From Fundidesulfovibrio terrae (GTDB lineage: Bacteria; Desulfobacterota; Desulfovibrionia; Desulfovibrionales; Desulfovibrionaceae), in NCBI RefSeq assembly GCF_022808915.1, contig NZ_JAKZFS010000001.1, positions 1,256,644 to 1,320,643 of the forward strand: DNA of 64,000 nucleotides. The letters are read 5' to 3'. This document shows positions 8,105-16,060 of the stretch, in pieces; the first letter of the stretch is position 1; each line of letters opens with the position of its first letter. The position numbers and the translations under genes are program-made. The notes beneath the pieces were generated by a model, which saw only the letters and a list, made by a program, of their open reading frames with translations, had not been told where the DNA came from and did no database searches.

Positions 8105-8135
8105 AAAAAGTTTCCTCTCTGGACTCTCTTTCAAA
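8073..8135. repeat. Dispersed GCCTCCGGCGGCC repeat with hairpin, overlapping gene end
   Basis: The repeat begins GCCTCCGGCGGCCAGAG and forms a 12-bp perfect stem (8085-8096 with 8111-8122) whose loop is T6-G-A6. It supplies the last codons and the TGA of the upstream PEP-synthase-related gene. An almost identical copy in the opposite orientation lies at 28411-28482. Confidence 0.75.
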
Positions 8136-8170
8136 AACTTTCAGTGGGCTTCGCGTTCATGGGCGCAACG

Positions 8171-9289
8171 CTAGCCTCCCGAACCGACGGTCATGGCGCC
8201 GTCGTCGTGCAGCGTGACGGCGGTCCCGAAGGGCTCTCCCGCACGGTTGAGGATCATGCTCAGCCAGCGCGCCTCGTCGGCGCTCGCTCGCTCCAGGCGC
8301 AGCTGCCGCATGCGCATGGGGATCAGCCGCGTCCGGACCGGTTCAGAGCCTCCGAGGGTGACATCGGCGAAGTACATGAGCGCAAGGTCCGCCCGGAATT
8401 CCTCGTAGCCCCCGATGCCTTCGTAGTCGGTCAGGAAATCCCCGCAACCGTAGATGACGAGCCGGCCCCGGTAGAGTTCCAGCCCCCGCGCATGGTGCGA
8501 GGAGTGGCCGTGTACCACGTCCACGCCGCCGTCCACCAAGGCCCGGGCAAAGCGGACCTGCGCGGGGGCGATGGCAAAGCCCCAGTTTCCGCCCCAATGG
8601 ATGGATGCCACCACCGCATCGCCGGGACGCCTGTCCCGCCCGATGCGCTCAGTGAACGCGTGGGCGGTTTTTTCGGAGATGTCCGGCAGCAGGTTCACTC
8701 CGGAGGCGCGCGGCGTGGCCGCCCAGCCGTCCGGAATGCCGCTGGTGGCGGATCCCAGCGCGTAGACCAGCACGCGCCCCTTGGGGCCGCCGTCCAGCAC
8801 CGCTGGCGCGGATGCTCCGGCATCGTCCAGGCCTGCACCGGCATGGCCTAATCCTGCTGCGTCGAGTGTTTCAAGCGTCTCCCGCAGGCCCTCGCGACCC
8901 CAGTCAAGCACGTGGTTGTTGGCCAGGCAGCAGCAATCGATGCGCGCCGCGCTCAGGGAGCCTATGTTGCGGGGATGCATGCGGTAGTGGACGGCCTTCC
9001 CGGGCCAATACCGGCCGCTGGTCGTGATGCTGGTCTCCAGGTTGATGATCCTGAAGTCCGGCGTGGCCGTTTCCAGTTCGGCCAGGGCGTCGCCCCATAT
9101 GGAGGAAAAATCCACAGGCCGCTCGATGCGCCCGTTGGCCAGTTCGGCCAGGCGCACGTATTCCCGGGCGTCCTTGACGTAGTCTTCGTACAGGGTGGGA
9201 TCGCCCGGATGGGGCAGGATCTGGTCGATGCCCCTGCCGGTCATGACGTCGCCGCACAGAAACAGGCGAAGCGTTGCCCTGTGGTCCAT
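8171..9289 (-). CDS. CapA-family protein (poly-gamma-glutamate capsule-type, calcineurin-like fold)
   Basis: A 372-residue protein with the CapA signature: FLCGDVMTGRG at the start, NLETSITT, a LANNHVLDWG motif with the His-containing turn, IHWGGNW and VHGHSSHHARG. These provide the metal-binding residues of the family. The ATG at 9289 is chosen because AAGGAGG lies just upstream; longer versions read into non-coding-looking sequence. No signal peptide is visible, so it is probably cytoplasmic. It follows a four-gene two-component array on the same strand with a 55-base gap and may be its last gene. CapA proteins are linked to polyglutamate export or cell-surface polymers, but many are of unknown function. 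Confidence 0.82.
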   Translation of the reverse strand: MDHRATLRLFLCGDVMTGRGIDQILPHPGDPTLYEDYVKDAREYVRLAELANGRIERPVDFSSIWGDALAELETATPDFRIINLETSITTSGRYWPGKAVHYRMHPRNIGSLSAARIDCCCLANNHVLDWGREGLRETLETLDAAGLGHAGAGLDDAGASAPAVLDGGPKGRVLVYALGSATSGIPDGWAATPRASGVNLLPDISEKTAHAFTERIGRDRRPGDAVVASIHWGGNWGFAIAPAQVRFARALVDGGVDVVHGHSSHHARGLELYRGRLVIYGCGDFLTDYEGIGGYEEFRADLALMYFADVTLGGSEPVRTRLIPMRMRQLRLERASADEARWLSMILNRAGEPFGTAVTLHDDGAMTVGSGG

Positions 9290-9344
9290 GCGCCGCCTCC
9301 TTCCCGCATGCGCGGGTGCCGGAGCGCCTTTCCCGGATTGCCGC

Positions 9345-9734
9345 TCAGCCCCCCGATCGGGCCGCCCGGCGCTCCATGGCCGAGAGAATCTTCGCCTCGA
9401 CTTCACTGGTGGGGCAGGGCTTGAGCAGGTAGTCCGCGCCGCCCCTGCTCATGATCTCCGCCGCGATGTCCACCGAGGCGTGCCCGGTGAGGATGATCAC
9501 CTCAAGCTGGGGGTCGCGCTTCTTGAGTTCCGTGAGCAGGTCCACCCCGGATATCCCGGGCATCTTCACGTCCACCAGGGCCACGTCGAACTTGCCGGGC
9601 GAGAAGCCCTCCAGGGCCTCTTCACCCGAGAGCGCCGTGGTCACGGCCATGTTCTTAAGCGAAAGCAGCCGGGCCAGGGTGGTCACGAAGCGTTCTTCGT
9701 CGTCCACGCAGAGCAGCTTCACGGGGGCGGTCAT
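9345..9734 (-). CDS. Single-domain response regulator (receiver only)
   Basis: A 129-residue receiver domain with no output domain. It has the acidic pair DDE at 11-13, the phospho-acceptor Asp at about 55 (VDVKMPG), a T/S switch residue in ILTGHAS and the conserved Lys in LLKP. It overlaps the upstream kinase gene by four bases (ATGA), so the two are translationally coupled and form a cognate pair. It probably acts by protein contact or as a phosphate relay with the neighbouring kinases rather than by binding DNA. Confidence 0.9.
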   Translation of the reverse strand: MTAPVKLLCVDDEERFVTTLARLLSLKNMAVTTALSGEEALEGFSPGKFDVALVDVKMPGISGVDLLTELKKRDPQLEVIILTGHASVDIAAEIMSRGGADYLLKPCPTSEVEAKILSAMERRAARSGG

Positions 9735-10627
9735 GATGCGTCCTCCGGTTTGTCGTTGCGAAGGGGCAGGGTGATGGTGAACGCTGCGCCTGCTGGAGGC
9801 TGGTTGGCGGCGCTGATGAATCCGCCCAGCCGGTCCACGATGCGCTGGGTGATGGACAGGCCGAGCCCGGTGCCCTTTCCGGGGGCCTTGGTGGTGAAGA
9901 AGGGGTCGAACACGCGGCCCAGGTGCTCGTGCGGGATGCCCGGCCCGTTGTCGGCCACGCGCACGAAGACCCTGCCCTCCGGAGCCCTGCCCGTGGACAC
10001 CGTGACCATGCCATCCTTGCCCACGGCCTGCACGGCATTGACCAGCAGGTTGAGGACCGCCTGGCGCATGAGCGGCGGGTCCAGCGGCACCTTGGGCAGG
10101 CCCTCGTCGTAGTTGCGGACCAGGGCGATGTTCCGGGGTTTGGCGTCGCGCTCGGCCAGCCGGGCCATGTCCTCCACGCAACGGTTCAGGTCGGCTGGCT
10201 GGCGGATGGGTTTCCAGGTGCGGGCCAGGTTCAGCAGGTTGTGGGTGATGTCCGCGCAGCGGTTCACCTGGGAGCGGATGGTGGCCAGGCTTTCGCGCGC
10301 CTCGTTCACGGGAGGCCCGGGCTGGTCGAGCAGGTGGGCCAGCCATTCGGATTCCTGGGTGATGACCGCCAGGGGGTTGTTGATCTCGTGGGCGATGCCC
10401 GAGGCGACCTCGCCGATGGCTGCGAGCTTCTGGGACTGGAAGAGCTGTTCGTCCAGGGCGCACTTCTGCGACTCCGAACGGTTCAGGCAGGCGTTCAGGT
10501 GGCGGTAGGCCCTGAAGGCGCACCATCCGGCCGCGAGCCCTGGCGCAAGCGACCACGGGAAGGGGAGGGCGGCGGCCGCCAGGGCCAACGCGGCCGTGGC
10601 GGCGGTGAGGATTTTCGGGTCAGGCAT
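9731..10627 (-). CDS. Sensor histidine kinase, short N-terminal membrane region
   Basis: A 298-residue kinase. Residues 5-40 are hydrophobic and form one or two membrane helices with almost no external loop, so it has no large periplasmic sensor. The dimerisation and phosphoacceptor helix carries His80 in GIAHEINNPLA, and the ATPase domain shows NLLVNAVQA, ADNGPGIP and GTGLGLSI. The start overlaps the end of the upstream receiver gene by eight bases. With such a poor sensor it may respond to a membrane state or receive input from the upstream kinase-receiver pair. Confidence 0.9.
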   Translation of the reverse strand: MPDPKILTAATAALALAAAALPFPWSLAPGLAAGWCAFRAYRHLNACLNRSESQKCALDEQLFQSQKLAAIGEVASGIAHEINNPLAVITQESEWLAHLLDQPGPPVNEARESLATIRSQVNRCADITHNLLNLARTWKPIRQPADLNRCVEDMARLAERDAKPRNIALVRNYDEGLPKVPLDPPLMRQAVLNLLVNAVQAVGKDGMVTVSTGRAPEGRVFVRVADNGPGIPHEHLGRVFDPFFTTKAPGKGTGLGLSITQRIVDRLGGFISAANQPPAGAAFTITLPLRNDKPEDAS

Positions 10628-11009
10628 TTTCCGCGCCGAGGAGCTTGCGCTCGTGGGCCTGGGCGATGGCTCCCAACAGCTCCTCGAAATCCACGGGCTT
10701 GAGGAGATAGGCGTTGGCGCCCATGGACATGCCCTGCACGCCGGACTCCACCGAGGCGTGCCCGGTGAGCAGGATGACCTCCAGGCCGGGATGGCGTTTC
10801 TTCATCTCGCGCAGCACTTCGATGCCGTCCATGCCGGGCATCATGATGTCCAGCAGGGCCACGTCGAATTCGCGCTTTTCGAGAATCCCCAGCGCCTCGG
10901 GGCCGGAGAGGGCCGTCTCCGCCTGGAAGCCGCGCCTGTTCAGGCGCTTCACCACGGTTTCGTTGAAGTCCTTCTCGTCGTCGACGACCAGAATCCTCGC
11001 CTTGTCCAT
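10620..11009 (-). CDS. Single-domain response regulator (receiver only)
   Basis: A 129-residue receiver with VVDDE, phospho-acceptor Asp at about 54 (LLDIMMPGMDG), LLTGHAS and LLKPVD. It has no DNA-binding or enzymatic output. It follows the larger kinase gene by 14 bases and overlaps the next kinase gene. It is a clear paralogue of the receiver at 9345-9734, which suggests this array arose by duplication of a kinase-receiver pair. Confidence 0.9.
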   Translation of the reverse strand: MDKARILVVDDEKDFNETVVKRLNRRGFQAETALSGPEALGILEKREFDVALLDIMMPGMDGIEVLREMKKRHPGLEVILLTGHASVESGVQGMSMGANAYLLKPVDFEELLGAIAQAHERKLLGAENA

Positions 11010-11023
11010 GCATTTCCCCCGCT

Positions 11024-12679
11024 TCAGCTGACCGGGATGAAAACCGTGAAGGTGGTGCCCTGGCCCACGGTGCTGGCCACGGTGATGCGTCCGCCGAGTT
11101 TTTCGATGATCCCGAAGGCGATGGACAGGCCCAGGCCCGTGCCTTCCCCGGGTTTCTTGGTGGTGAAGAAGGGATCGAATATCTTGTCCAGCTTGTCCGG
11201 CGCGATGCCGCAGCCGGTGTCCGCGAACTCGGCGGCGATCTCGTGATGGACGGGATCGTAGCGCGTGGTGAGGGTCAGCTCGCCGTTCTTGCCGATGGCG
11301 TCGATGGCGTTGTCGATGAGGTTCAGAAACACCTGCTGCAGCTGGGTGGAGTCCGAGTGCGTGGGGGGCATGCCTTCGGCCAGGCTCATGCGGATGTCGA
11401 TGTTGCGCAGCAGGGCCTCGGTCTTGAGGAACTGCACCGTTTCGGTGAGCTGCTTGTTGACGTCCACCTCCTGCATGACTGGCTCCATGCGCCTGGCGAA
11501 GCCGAGCATACGGTGGGTGACGTTCTTAGCCCGCTCCACGTGGTGCTCGATGCGGTGCACCGAGTCGGCTATCTCCTTGAACTGGGGGATGGCCTTGACC
11601 TCCGGCTCTTCCATGAGGTCCTTGATCCACCCGGCCTGCTCGCGGATGATGGCCAGCGGGTTGTTGATCTCGTGGGCCACGCCCGCGGCCATCTTACCCA
11701 GGGCGGCCATCTTGCCGGACTGGGTGAGGTTGGCGTCCAGTGTGGCCTTCTCGCGTTCGGCGTGCTCCAGCCTGCGCACCATGGTGTTGGTGACGAACAC
11801 CGTGCCCGCGATAATCACGGCCACGCCGCCTGCCAGCAGCCACCAGATGAGGTATTCGGCCTCGAAGAGCGGGCGCAGTTCGTCCTCGGGATCCTCGCGG
11901 ATGACCAGCAGCCAGTCCTTGTTCTCGATCCAGGTCCATCCGTAGAGGTAGTGGCGGAAATTCACCGTCAGGTCCTGCACGCGGGTGCCGGGGAAGCGGG
12001 TGTCCGCCCGGAAGGGCAGCTCCATGTCCTCCATGACGTTGCCGCCGAAGCGCGGCTTGGTCTGGAGCATGAGATGGCTGTTGACCAGGAAGGCGTCGCC
12101 CTTGCGCCCCATCTGCACCCGCTTGACGAAGGACTCGAACACGTCGGAGTCGATGGTGGCCCGCAGTATCCAGGACTTGTTGCCCTCGCGCCTGAGCACC
12201 GCGATGATGATGTGCGGATACTTGCGGAATCCCAGGAACACGTCCGAGATGTGCACGCCCTTGGCCATCACCTTGGCAAACCACTCTTCGTTCTTATAGT
12301 TCACATCTCCCAGGTCGTAAGGGCCGGCGTAGGCCAGGTGCCTGCCGTCCATACCGATGACCCCGAGGTCGATATAGTAGCGGGAGGTGCTCTGCAGCTG
12401 GCTGAACACGCGCCCGAGGTTCTCCGGGTCGGACGCCTCCTCGTAGGTGAGGGCGCTGGCCAGGGTGGAGAGCTGAGCGAGGCGTTCGGTCAGGAAGAGG
12501 TCGATGGCGTTGCGCTTGCTGTCCACCAGGGTGCGCAGGCTGCCCTGGAGGGCGTCCTGGTAGGCGCTGGAGAAGCGTTGCTTCACGGCCAGGCCGAGCA
12601 CAAGAAGCGGCAGGAGCGAAAAGCCCAGCGTGAAGAGGATAATGATGAGACGCAGGCGTTTGAAGTCGAGTGTTTTCAT
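11024..12679 (-). CDS. Sensor histidine kinase with large extracytoplasmic sensor
   Basis: About 551 residues from the Met at 12679. TM1 lies near residues 10-32 and TM2 near 283-305; between them is about 250 residues of Cache-like sensor (FRKYPHIIIAV, WTWIENKDWLLVI). The kinase core has AAGVAHEINNPLA and the N, G1 and G2 boxes (NLIDNAIDA, DTGCGIA, GTGLGLSI). An in-frame ATG at 12733 would add 18 polar residues; neither start has a strong ribosome site, so the N-terminus is uncertain. It heads the kinase-receiver-kinase-receiver array. It is divergent from the metallophosphoesterase gene, and the two share a control region of about 110 bases. Confidence 0.88.
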   Translation of the reverse strand: MKTLDFKRLRLIIILFTLGFSLLPLLVLGLAVKQRFSSAYQDALQGSLRTLVDSKRNAIDLFLTERLAQLSTLASALTYEEASDPENLGRVFSQLQSTSRYYIDLGVIGMDGRHLAYAGPYDLGDVNYKNEEWFAKVMAKGVHISDVFLGFRKYPHIIIAVLRREGNKSWILRATIDSDVFESFVKRVQMGRKGDAFLVNSHLMLQTKPRFGGNVMEDMELPFRADTRFPGTRVQDLTVNFRHYLYGWTWIENKDWLLVIREDPEDELRPLFEAEYLIWWLLAGGVAVIIAGTVFVTNTMVRRLEHAEREKATLDANLTQSGKMAALGKMAAGVAHEINNPLAIIREQAGWIKDLMEEPEVKAIPQFKEIADSVHRIEHHVERAKNVTHRMLGFARRMEPVMQEVDVNKQLTETVQFLKTEALLRNIDIRMSLAEGMPPTHSDSTQLQQVFLNLIDNAIDAIGKNGELTLTTRYDPVHHEIAAEFADTGCGIAPDKLDKIFDPFFTTKKPGEGTGLGLSIAFGIIEKLGGRITVASTVGQGTTFTVFIPVS

Positions 12680-12789
12680 CGCGTTCCCATGGGCGGTCGT
12701 CTCCTGCTCTTCGTTCACATACCCTATCCCCATGGACAGAGGCGGGCAAGTCTGTCAATGCTCGGACTCTCGCTGATCGAGGTTTTTTC

Positions 12790-13923
12790 ATGACCCTGCT
12801 CGGATTCAGGGGCGTAAGCCCCGTCATGCTGCTCTTTTTCCCCATGGCCCTGGCGGCCGTCTTCGGCGGGTTTCTGCTGCTCAAGAGGCGCGGTGCGAGG
12901 ATTTCCCCGCGCGTGCGCCGGGCGTATCTGTGGGCCTGGTCGCTTACGGCCCTGGCCGCGCTCTGCGCCTTTCCCATCGTGCGGATGCACGGCAAATACC
13001 TGATCATGTTCTGGCTTACGGTCCTGGCCTGCTTCGGCGCGTCCGCCCTCGGGCTTCTGGCGGCGGCATACGGCCCGGCGGGAGCCGCCTCGTGTCCGCA
13101 CGCGGCTTCCAGGCGGCGTTTCCTGGCGGGAGGCGTGGCCGCAGCGGCGGGCACCCTGGTCACCTTCGCCGGGGTGGACGCGGCCACTGGGCAGAGCTTG
13201 GACGTGGCCGAGCGGCGCATCGACCTCAAGCGCCGCCCGGGCTCGGTCCCCGGGCGCGAGCTGCGGGTGAGCTTCATCTCCGACCTGCACGCGGGCTTCT
13301 TCCTGCCCCAGGGATACCTGTCCCAGGCCACCGGGATCATCGAAGCCTTCAGGCCCGACGTGGTCCTCTTCGGGGGCGACACGGTGGAGTACGAGCTTTC
13401 CGCCCTGGACGAGGTCCAAGGATTTTTCCGCCACCTTGCCGGAATTGCCCCGGTTTACGCGGTGCTCGGCAACCACGACGGATACATCGACCCGGACGCC
13501 ATGGCCGCCTTCCACAGGCTGAACGGAGTCACCCCGCTGCGGGGCGAGGCTACGGAGCTGACCGGTCCCTGGGGGCGGTTCACCCTGCTCGGGCTGCGCG
13601 ACATGACCGAAGAGCGGCCCGACGGGCGCAGGCTGCTCGCACAGGACCCGGATCATACCCTTCTGCTGGTCCACAACCCCCAGGCGGTCCTGAACATCCC
13701 CGCCCACAACGCGCCCCTGGTCTGCCTGTGCGGACACACCCACGGCGGGCAGATGCGCATCCCAGGCGCTGGGGCCATGGTGAACCAGGCCGACCGGCGG
13801 ATCGTGGCCGGGCTCAACGAGATCGACGGCAAACGCATCGCCGTCACCGCCGGGCTCGGCTATTCGGGCCTGCCCGTGCGCCTGCTCTGCCCGCCGGACG
13901 TGACCAACCTCGTGATCGCATGA
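12790..13923 (+). CDS. Membrane-anchored metallophosphoesterase (YaeI/YkuE-like)
   Basis: A 377-residue protein. The ATG at 12790 is preceded by GAGG (12779-12782). Residues 1-95 contain about three hydrophobic helices; a twin-arginine-like RRRFLAGG segment followed by another hydrophobic run lies near residues 110-130, so the catalytic part may be exported. The calcineurin-like phosphoesterase motifs are complete: SDLHAG, GGDTVEYE, GNHDGY and CGHTHGGQ. Related enzymes hydrolyse phosphodiesters or pyrophosphates of lipids. It overlaps the next gene by four bases (ATGA), so it forms an operon with the unknown protein and the PqqD-like protein. Confidence 0.88.
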   Translation: MTLLGFRGVSPVMLLFFPMALAAVFGGFLLLKRRGARISPRVRRAYLWAWSLTALAALCAFPIVRMHGKYLIMFWLTVLACFGASALGLLAAAYGPAGAASCPHAASRRRFLAGGVAAAAGTLVTFAGVDAATGQSLDVAERRIDLKRRPGSVPGRELRVSFISDLHAGFFLPQGYLSQATGIIEAFRPDVVLFGGDTVEYELSALDEVQGFFRHLAGIAPVYAVLGNHDGYIDPDAMAAFHRLNGVTPLRGEATELTGPWGRFTLLGLRDMTEERPDGRRLLAQDPDHTLLLVHNPQAVLNIPAHNAPLVCLCGHTHGGQMRIPGAGAMVNQADRRIVAGLNEIDGKRIAVTAGLGYSGLPVRLLCPPDVTNLVIA

Positions 13924-14837
13924 GCCAAAGCCTGACCGGAGTATCCCAACCGGCCGCCCTAACCGCCCGGACCATCTGGGACGGCCTGGCCGTGGACCTG
14001 CCCCCCTCGTGGGAGCCGGCCCGCCTGGGCCTGGGATACGCCCGGTTCGAGGACGCCTCCGGCCCGCGGCTCACCCTGCGCTGGCAGCGCGTGAAAAGGC
14101 CCGCCGCGCCGCACAAGGTTCTCAAACGCCTTTCCAGGCGCAAGCAGCTTGGCCCCTCAGACAAGCCCCGGGGAGCGGTGGCCGCCATGCTTTCGGCCCT
14201 GCCGCCCGAGTGCGGGGCGCTGCCCTGCGCGGACGTCTCCGGCCAAGGCGCTGACGCCGTGCTCTTCGTGCTGCCGGGCGCGCAGACGGCCGTGCTGGCC
14301 GCTCCCCACGCCAAGCCGGACGAGAAGGCCACACCGTGGGTGCGGGCCGCAGCCTCGCTCGCTCCGGCCGACCCCGGCTCTTTCAGCCTGTTCGACGTCT
14401 CGGGCGAGGCTCCGCCCGGGTTCTCCCTGGCCGCCTTCAGCGTCCAACTGGGGCATTTCCACTTCCGCTACCGCCTGGGGAGCGAAACCCTGGACTACTA
14501 CCGCTTCGCCCCGGCCGAGGTCATCCTGCGCCGGAAGGCCCTCGAGGACTGGGCGGGAAACGTGTTCGTTCAGACCCTGGGCAAGGCCCCCAGGTTCGCG
14601 TCCGGAGAATTCGACGGCTTCCCCGCCGCCCGCCACGAGTCCGGAACGCCCGGCGGACTGGCCCGGAGCCTGCGTTCGCTCGCGGCCCGCATGTTCGCCG
14701 GGGCGCGCTTCACCAGGGCTTTGGCCTGGCGTCCGGATGCCCACAAGATTCTCGCCGCCGTGGCCTTCCACAGGGGGGGGCTGTCCGGGGATAATTTCGA
14801 GGAGGTCTGCCGCCGCTATGTTCTTCGCACGCCGTAA
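13920..14837 (+). CDS. Conserved-looking hypothetical protein coupled to PqqD-like protein
   Basis: A 305-residue soluble protein, translationally coupled to the metallophosphoesterase (ATGA overlap) and overlapping the PqqD-like gene by 20 bases. It is rich in Ala, Arg and Leu, with no signal peptide or membrane helix. A segment FRYRLGSETLDYYRFAP and repeated LxxFxV strands suggest a mixed alpha/beta fold. I see no catalytic signature. The tight coupling on both sides argues that it acts together with the PqqD-like protein. Confidence 0.7.
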   Translation: MSQSLTGVSQPAALTARTIWDGLAVDLPPSWEPARLGLGYARFEDASGPRLTLRWQRVKRPAAPHKVLKRLSRRKQLGPSDKPRGAVAAMLSALPPECGALPCADVSGQGADAVLFVLPGAQTAVLAAPHAKPDEKATPWVRAAASLAPADPGSFSLFDVSGEAPPGFSLAAFSVQLGHFHFRYRLGSETLDYYRFAPAEVILRRKALEDWAGNVFVQTLGKAPRFASGEFDGFPAARHESGTPGGLARSLRSLAARMFAGARFTRALAWRPDAHKILAAVAFHRGGLSGDNFEEVCRRYVLRTP

Positions 14838-15237
14838 ACGCGAAAAAGCCGCCCCCCGCCGCGAGGCGGAGGAGGCGATGGGCCGCGAACGCAGCTTGGC
14901 CATGCTCCCGGCCCGCAGCAAGCTCGTGCGCGAGGAGATCCTTGACGGCGGCGTGGTGCGCCTGACCTACCTGTCGGCCTACAAGCCGTGGTTCGCGGGG
15001 TTGGCTCGGCGCATGGGGGCCTGGGACGGCAGGCCGCTGGAGAGAAAGCTTGATCTGGACGAACTGGGCACGTTCTGCTGGAACCTGATAGACGGCGCGC
15101 GCCCGGTAAAGGACATGGCGGAGGTGCTGGCGGAGAAATACGGCCTGCCCGCCCGCGAGGCCGAACTCTCGGTGGCGGCGTTTCTGAGGGAACTGGGGAA
15201 GAGGGGGATTATAGGGTTTAGGGAGGACGAGAGCTAA
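14818..15237 (+). CDS. PqqD-family (peptide-chaperone-like) protein
   Basis: A 139-residue protein. The ATG at 14818 follows a GGAGG box about a dozen bases upstream, inside the previous gene. The N-terminal 60 residues are basic; residues about 70-135 fit the PqqD fold: a strand, then LDELGTFCWNLIDGARPV and a helical part ending in ELGKRGIIGF. PqqD domains bind precursor peptides for radical-SAM maturases, but no such maturase or small precursor gene is visible nearby. It ends the metallophosphoesterase operon. Assignment to PqqD is by pattern only. Confidence 0.72.
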   Translation: MFFARRKREKAAPRREAEEAMGRERSLAMLPARSKLVREEILDGGVVRLTYLSAYKPWFAGLARRMGAWDGRPLERKLDLDELGTFCWNLIDGARPVKDMAEVLAEKYGLPAREAELSVAAFLRELGKRGIIGFREDES

Positions 15238-15277
15238 CGCTGACACGCGATAGTGTGTTCTTTTATTTGTATATTCT

Positions 15278-16027
15278 TCATGGATTTTGGTCCATCAGTT
15301 CATTCTTTGAAATGCCTTGCGGTGTTAATATCGCTTCAAATTTGTCTCCATTTCCATGGGCACATGTAATGTCAAAATTAATTTTCACATATCTTGTGGA
15401 GTTGTAGTTATCAATATCATTGTAATTAATTGTGCAATACAACGGTCTAATGTTTGATAGTTGTTCAAAGTGCTTTGAGATGGATGACGCATATATGAAT
15501 GATGATGTTGCCAGTATGTATGCTGGAGGTATTATAATCTTGATTGCTTTTGAGTCTCTGCCGACGGGCAATAAAAAGTCAATTTTTTGATTTTTTTGAT
15601 TTCTCCATAGGGACATGCTGTGTGAGTGTTCATGGTTTATGCAGAGTGATCCGTTTTCATAGTGTAATATTTTGTTTTCGGAGTGTTGTTCGAGGATGAA
15701 ATTTGTCTCGTATGCAACTTCGCCGATGGGGAAAGACCAGGATATTTCGATATCTTTAGCTGCTCCTGATCCGATGTTATGCAGGTATAGGAATGGAAAG
15801 TTGCCGCAGCTATGTTGTTCGTCAGGATTGTTTTTCCATATATTCGGTATTTCTCCGCTTTGTTTTGTGTCTGTTGTTCCTATGATGTTAGTTCTAAAGA
15901 AAGCAATTTCTGGTTTGTGAGATGATTTTCTTTGTTTTGATATCTCTCTGACTGTGAGAAGGGTGGCAATTGCAGATACACATGTGCCAATGCTTGCGCT
16001 TATTGCGATTATTTCAGAGGTTTCCAT
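15278..16027 (-). CDS. AT-rich orphan membrane-anchored protein (foreign gene)
   Basis: A 249-residue protein with one N-terminal membrane helix (about residues 5-26) and a soluble remainder of mixed strands with many Asn, Ile, Lys and Tyr. Codon use is strongly AT-biased, unlike every flanking gene, so it was probably acquired recently. RBS AAAGGA precedes the ATG. It begins 33 bases after the purine nucleoside phosphorylase stop codon on the same strand, so it may ride on that promoter. I recognise no domain; single-helix proteins of this shape are common in mobile DNA. Confidence 0.75.
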   Translation of the reverse strand: METSEIIAISASIGTCVSAIATLLTVREISKQRKSSHKPEIAFFRTNIIGTTDTKQSGEIPNIWKNNPDEQHSCGNFPFLYLHNIGSGAAKDIEISWSFPIGEVAYETNFILEQHSENKILHYENGSLCINHEHSHSMSLWRNQKNQKIDFLLPVGRDSKAIKIIIPPAYILATSSFIYASSISKHFEQLSNIRPLYCTINYNDIDNYNSTRYVKINFDITCAHGNGDKFEAILTPQGISKNELMDQNP

Positions 16028-16060
16028 CCCGCGTCCTTTGGCCGTGCATGCCTTGGTTGT

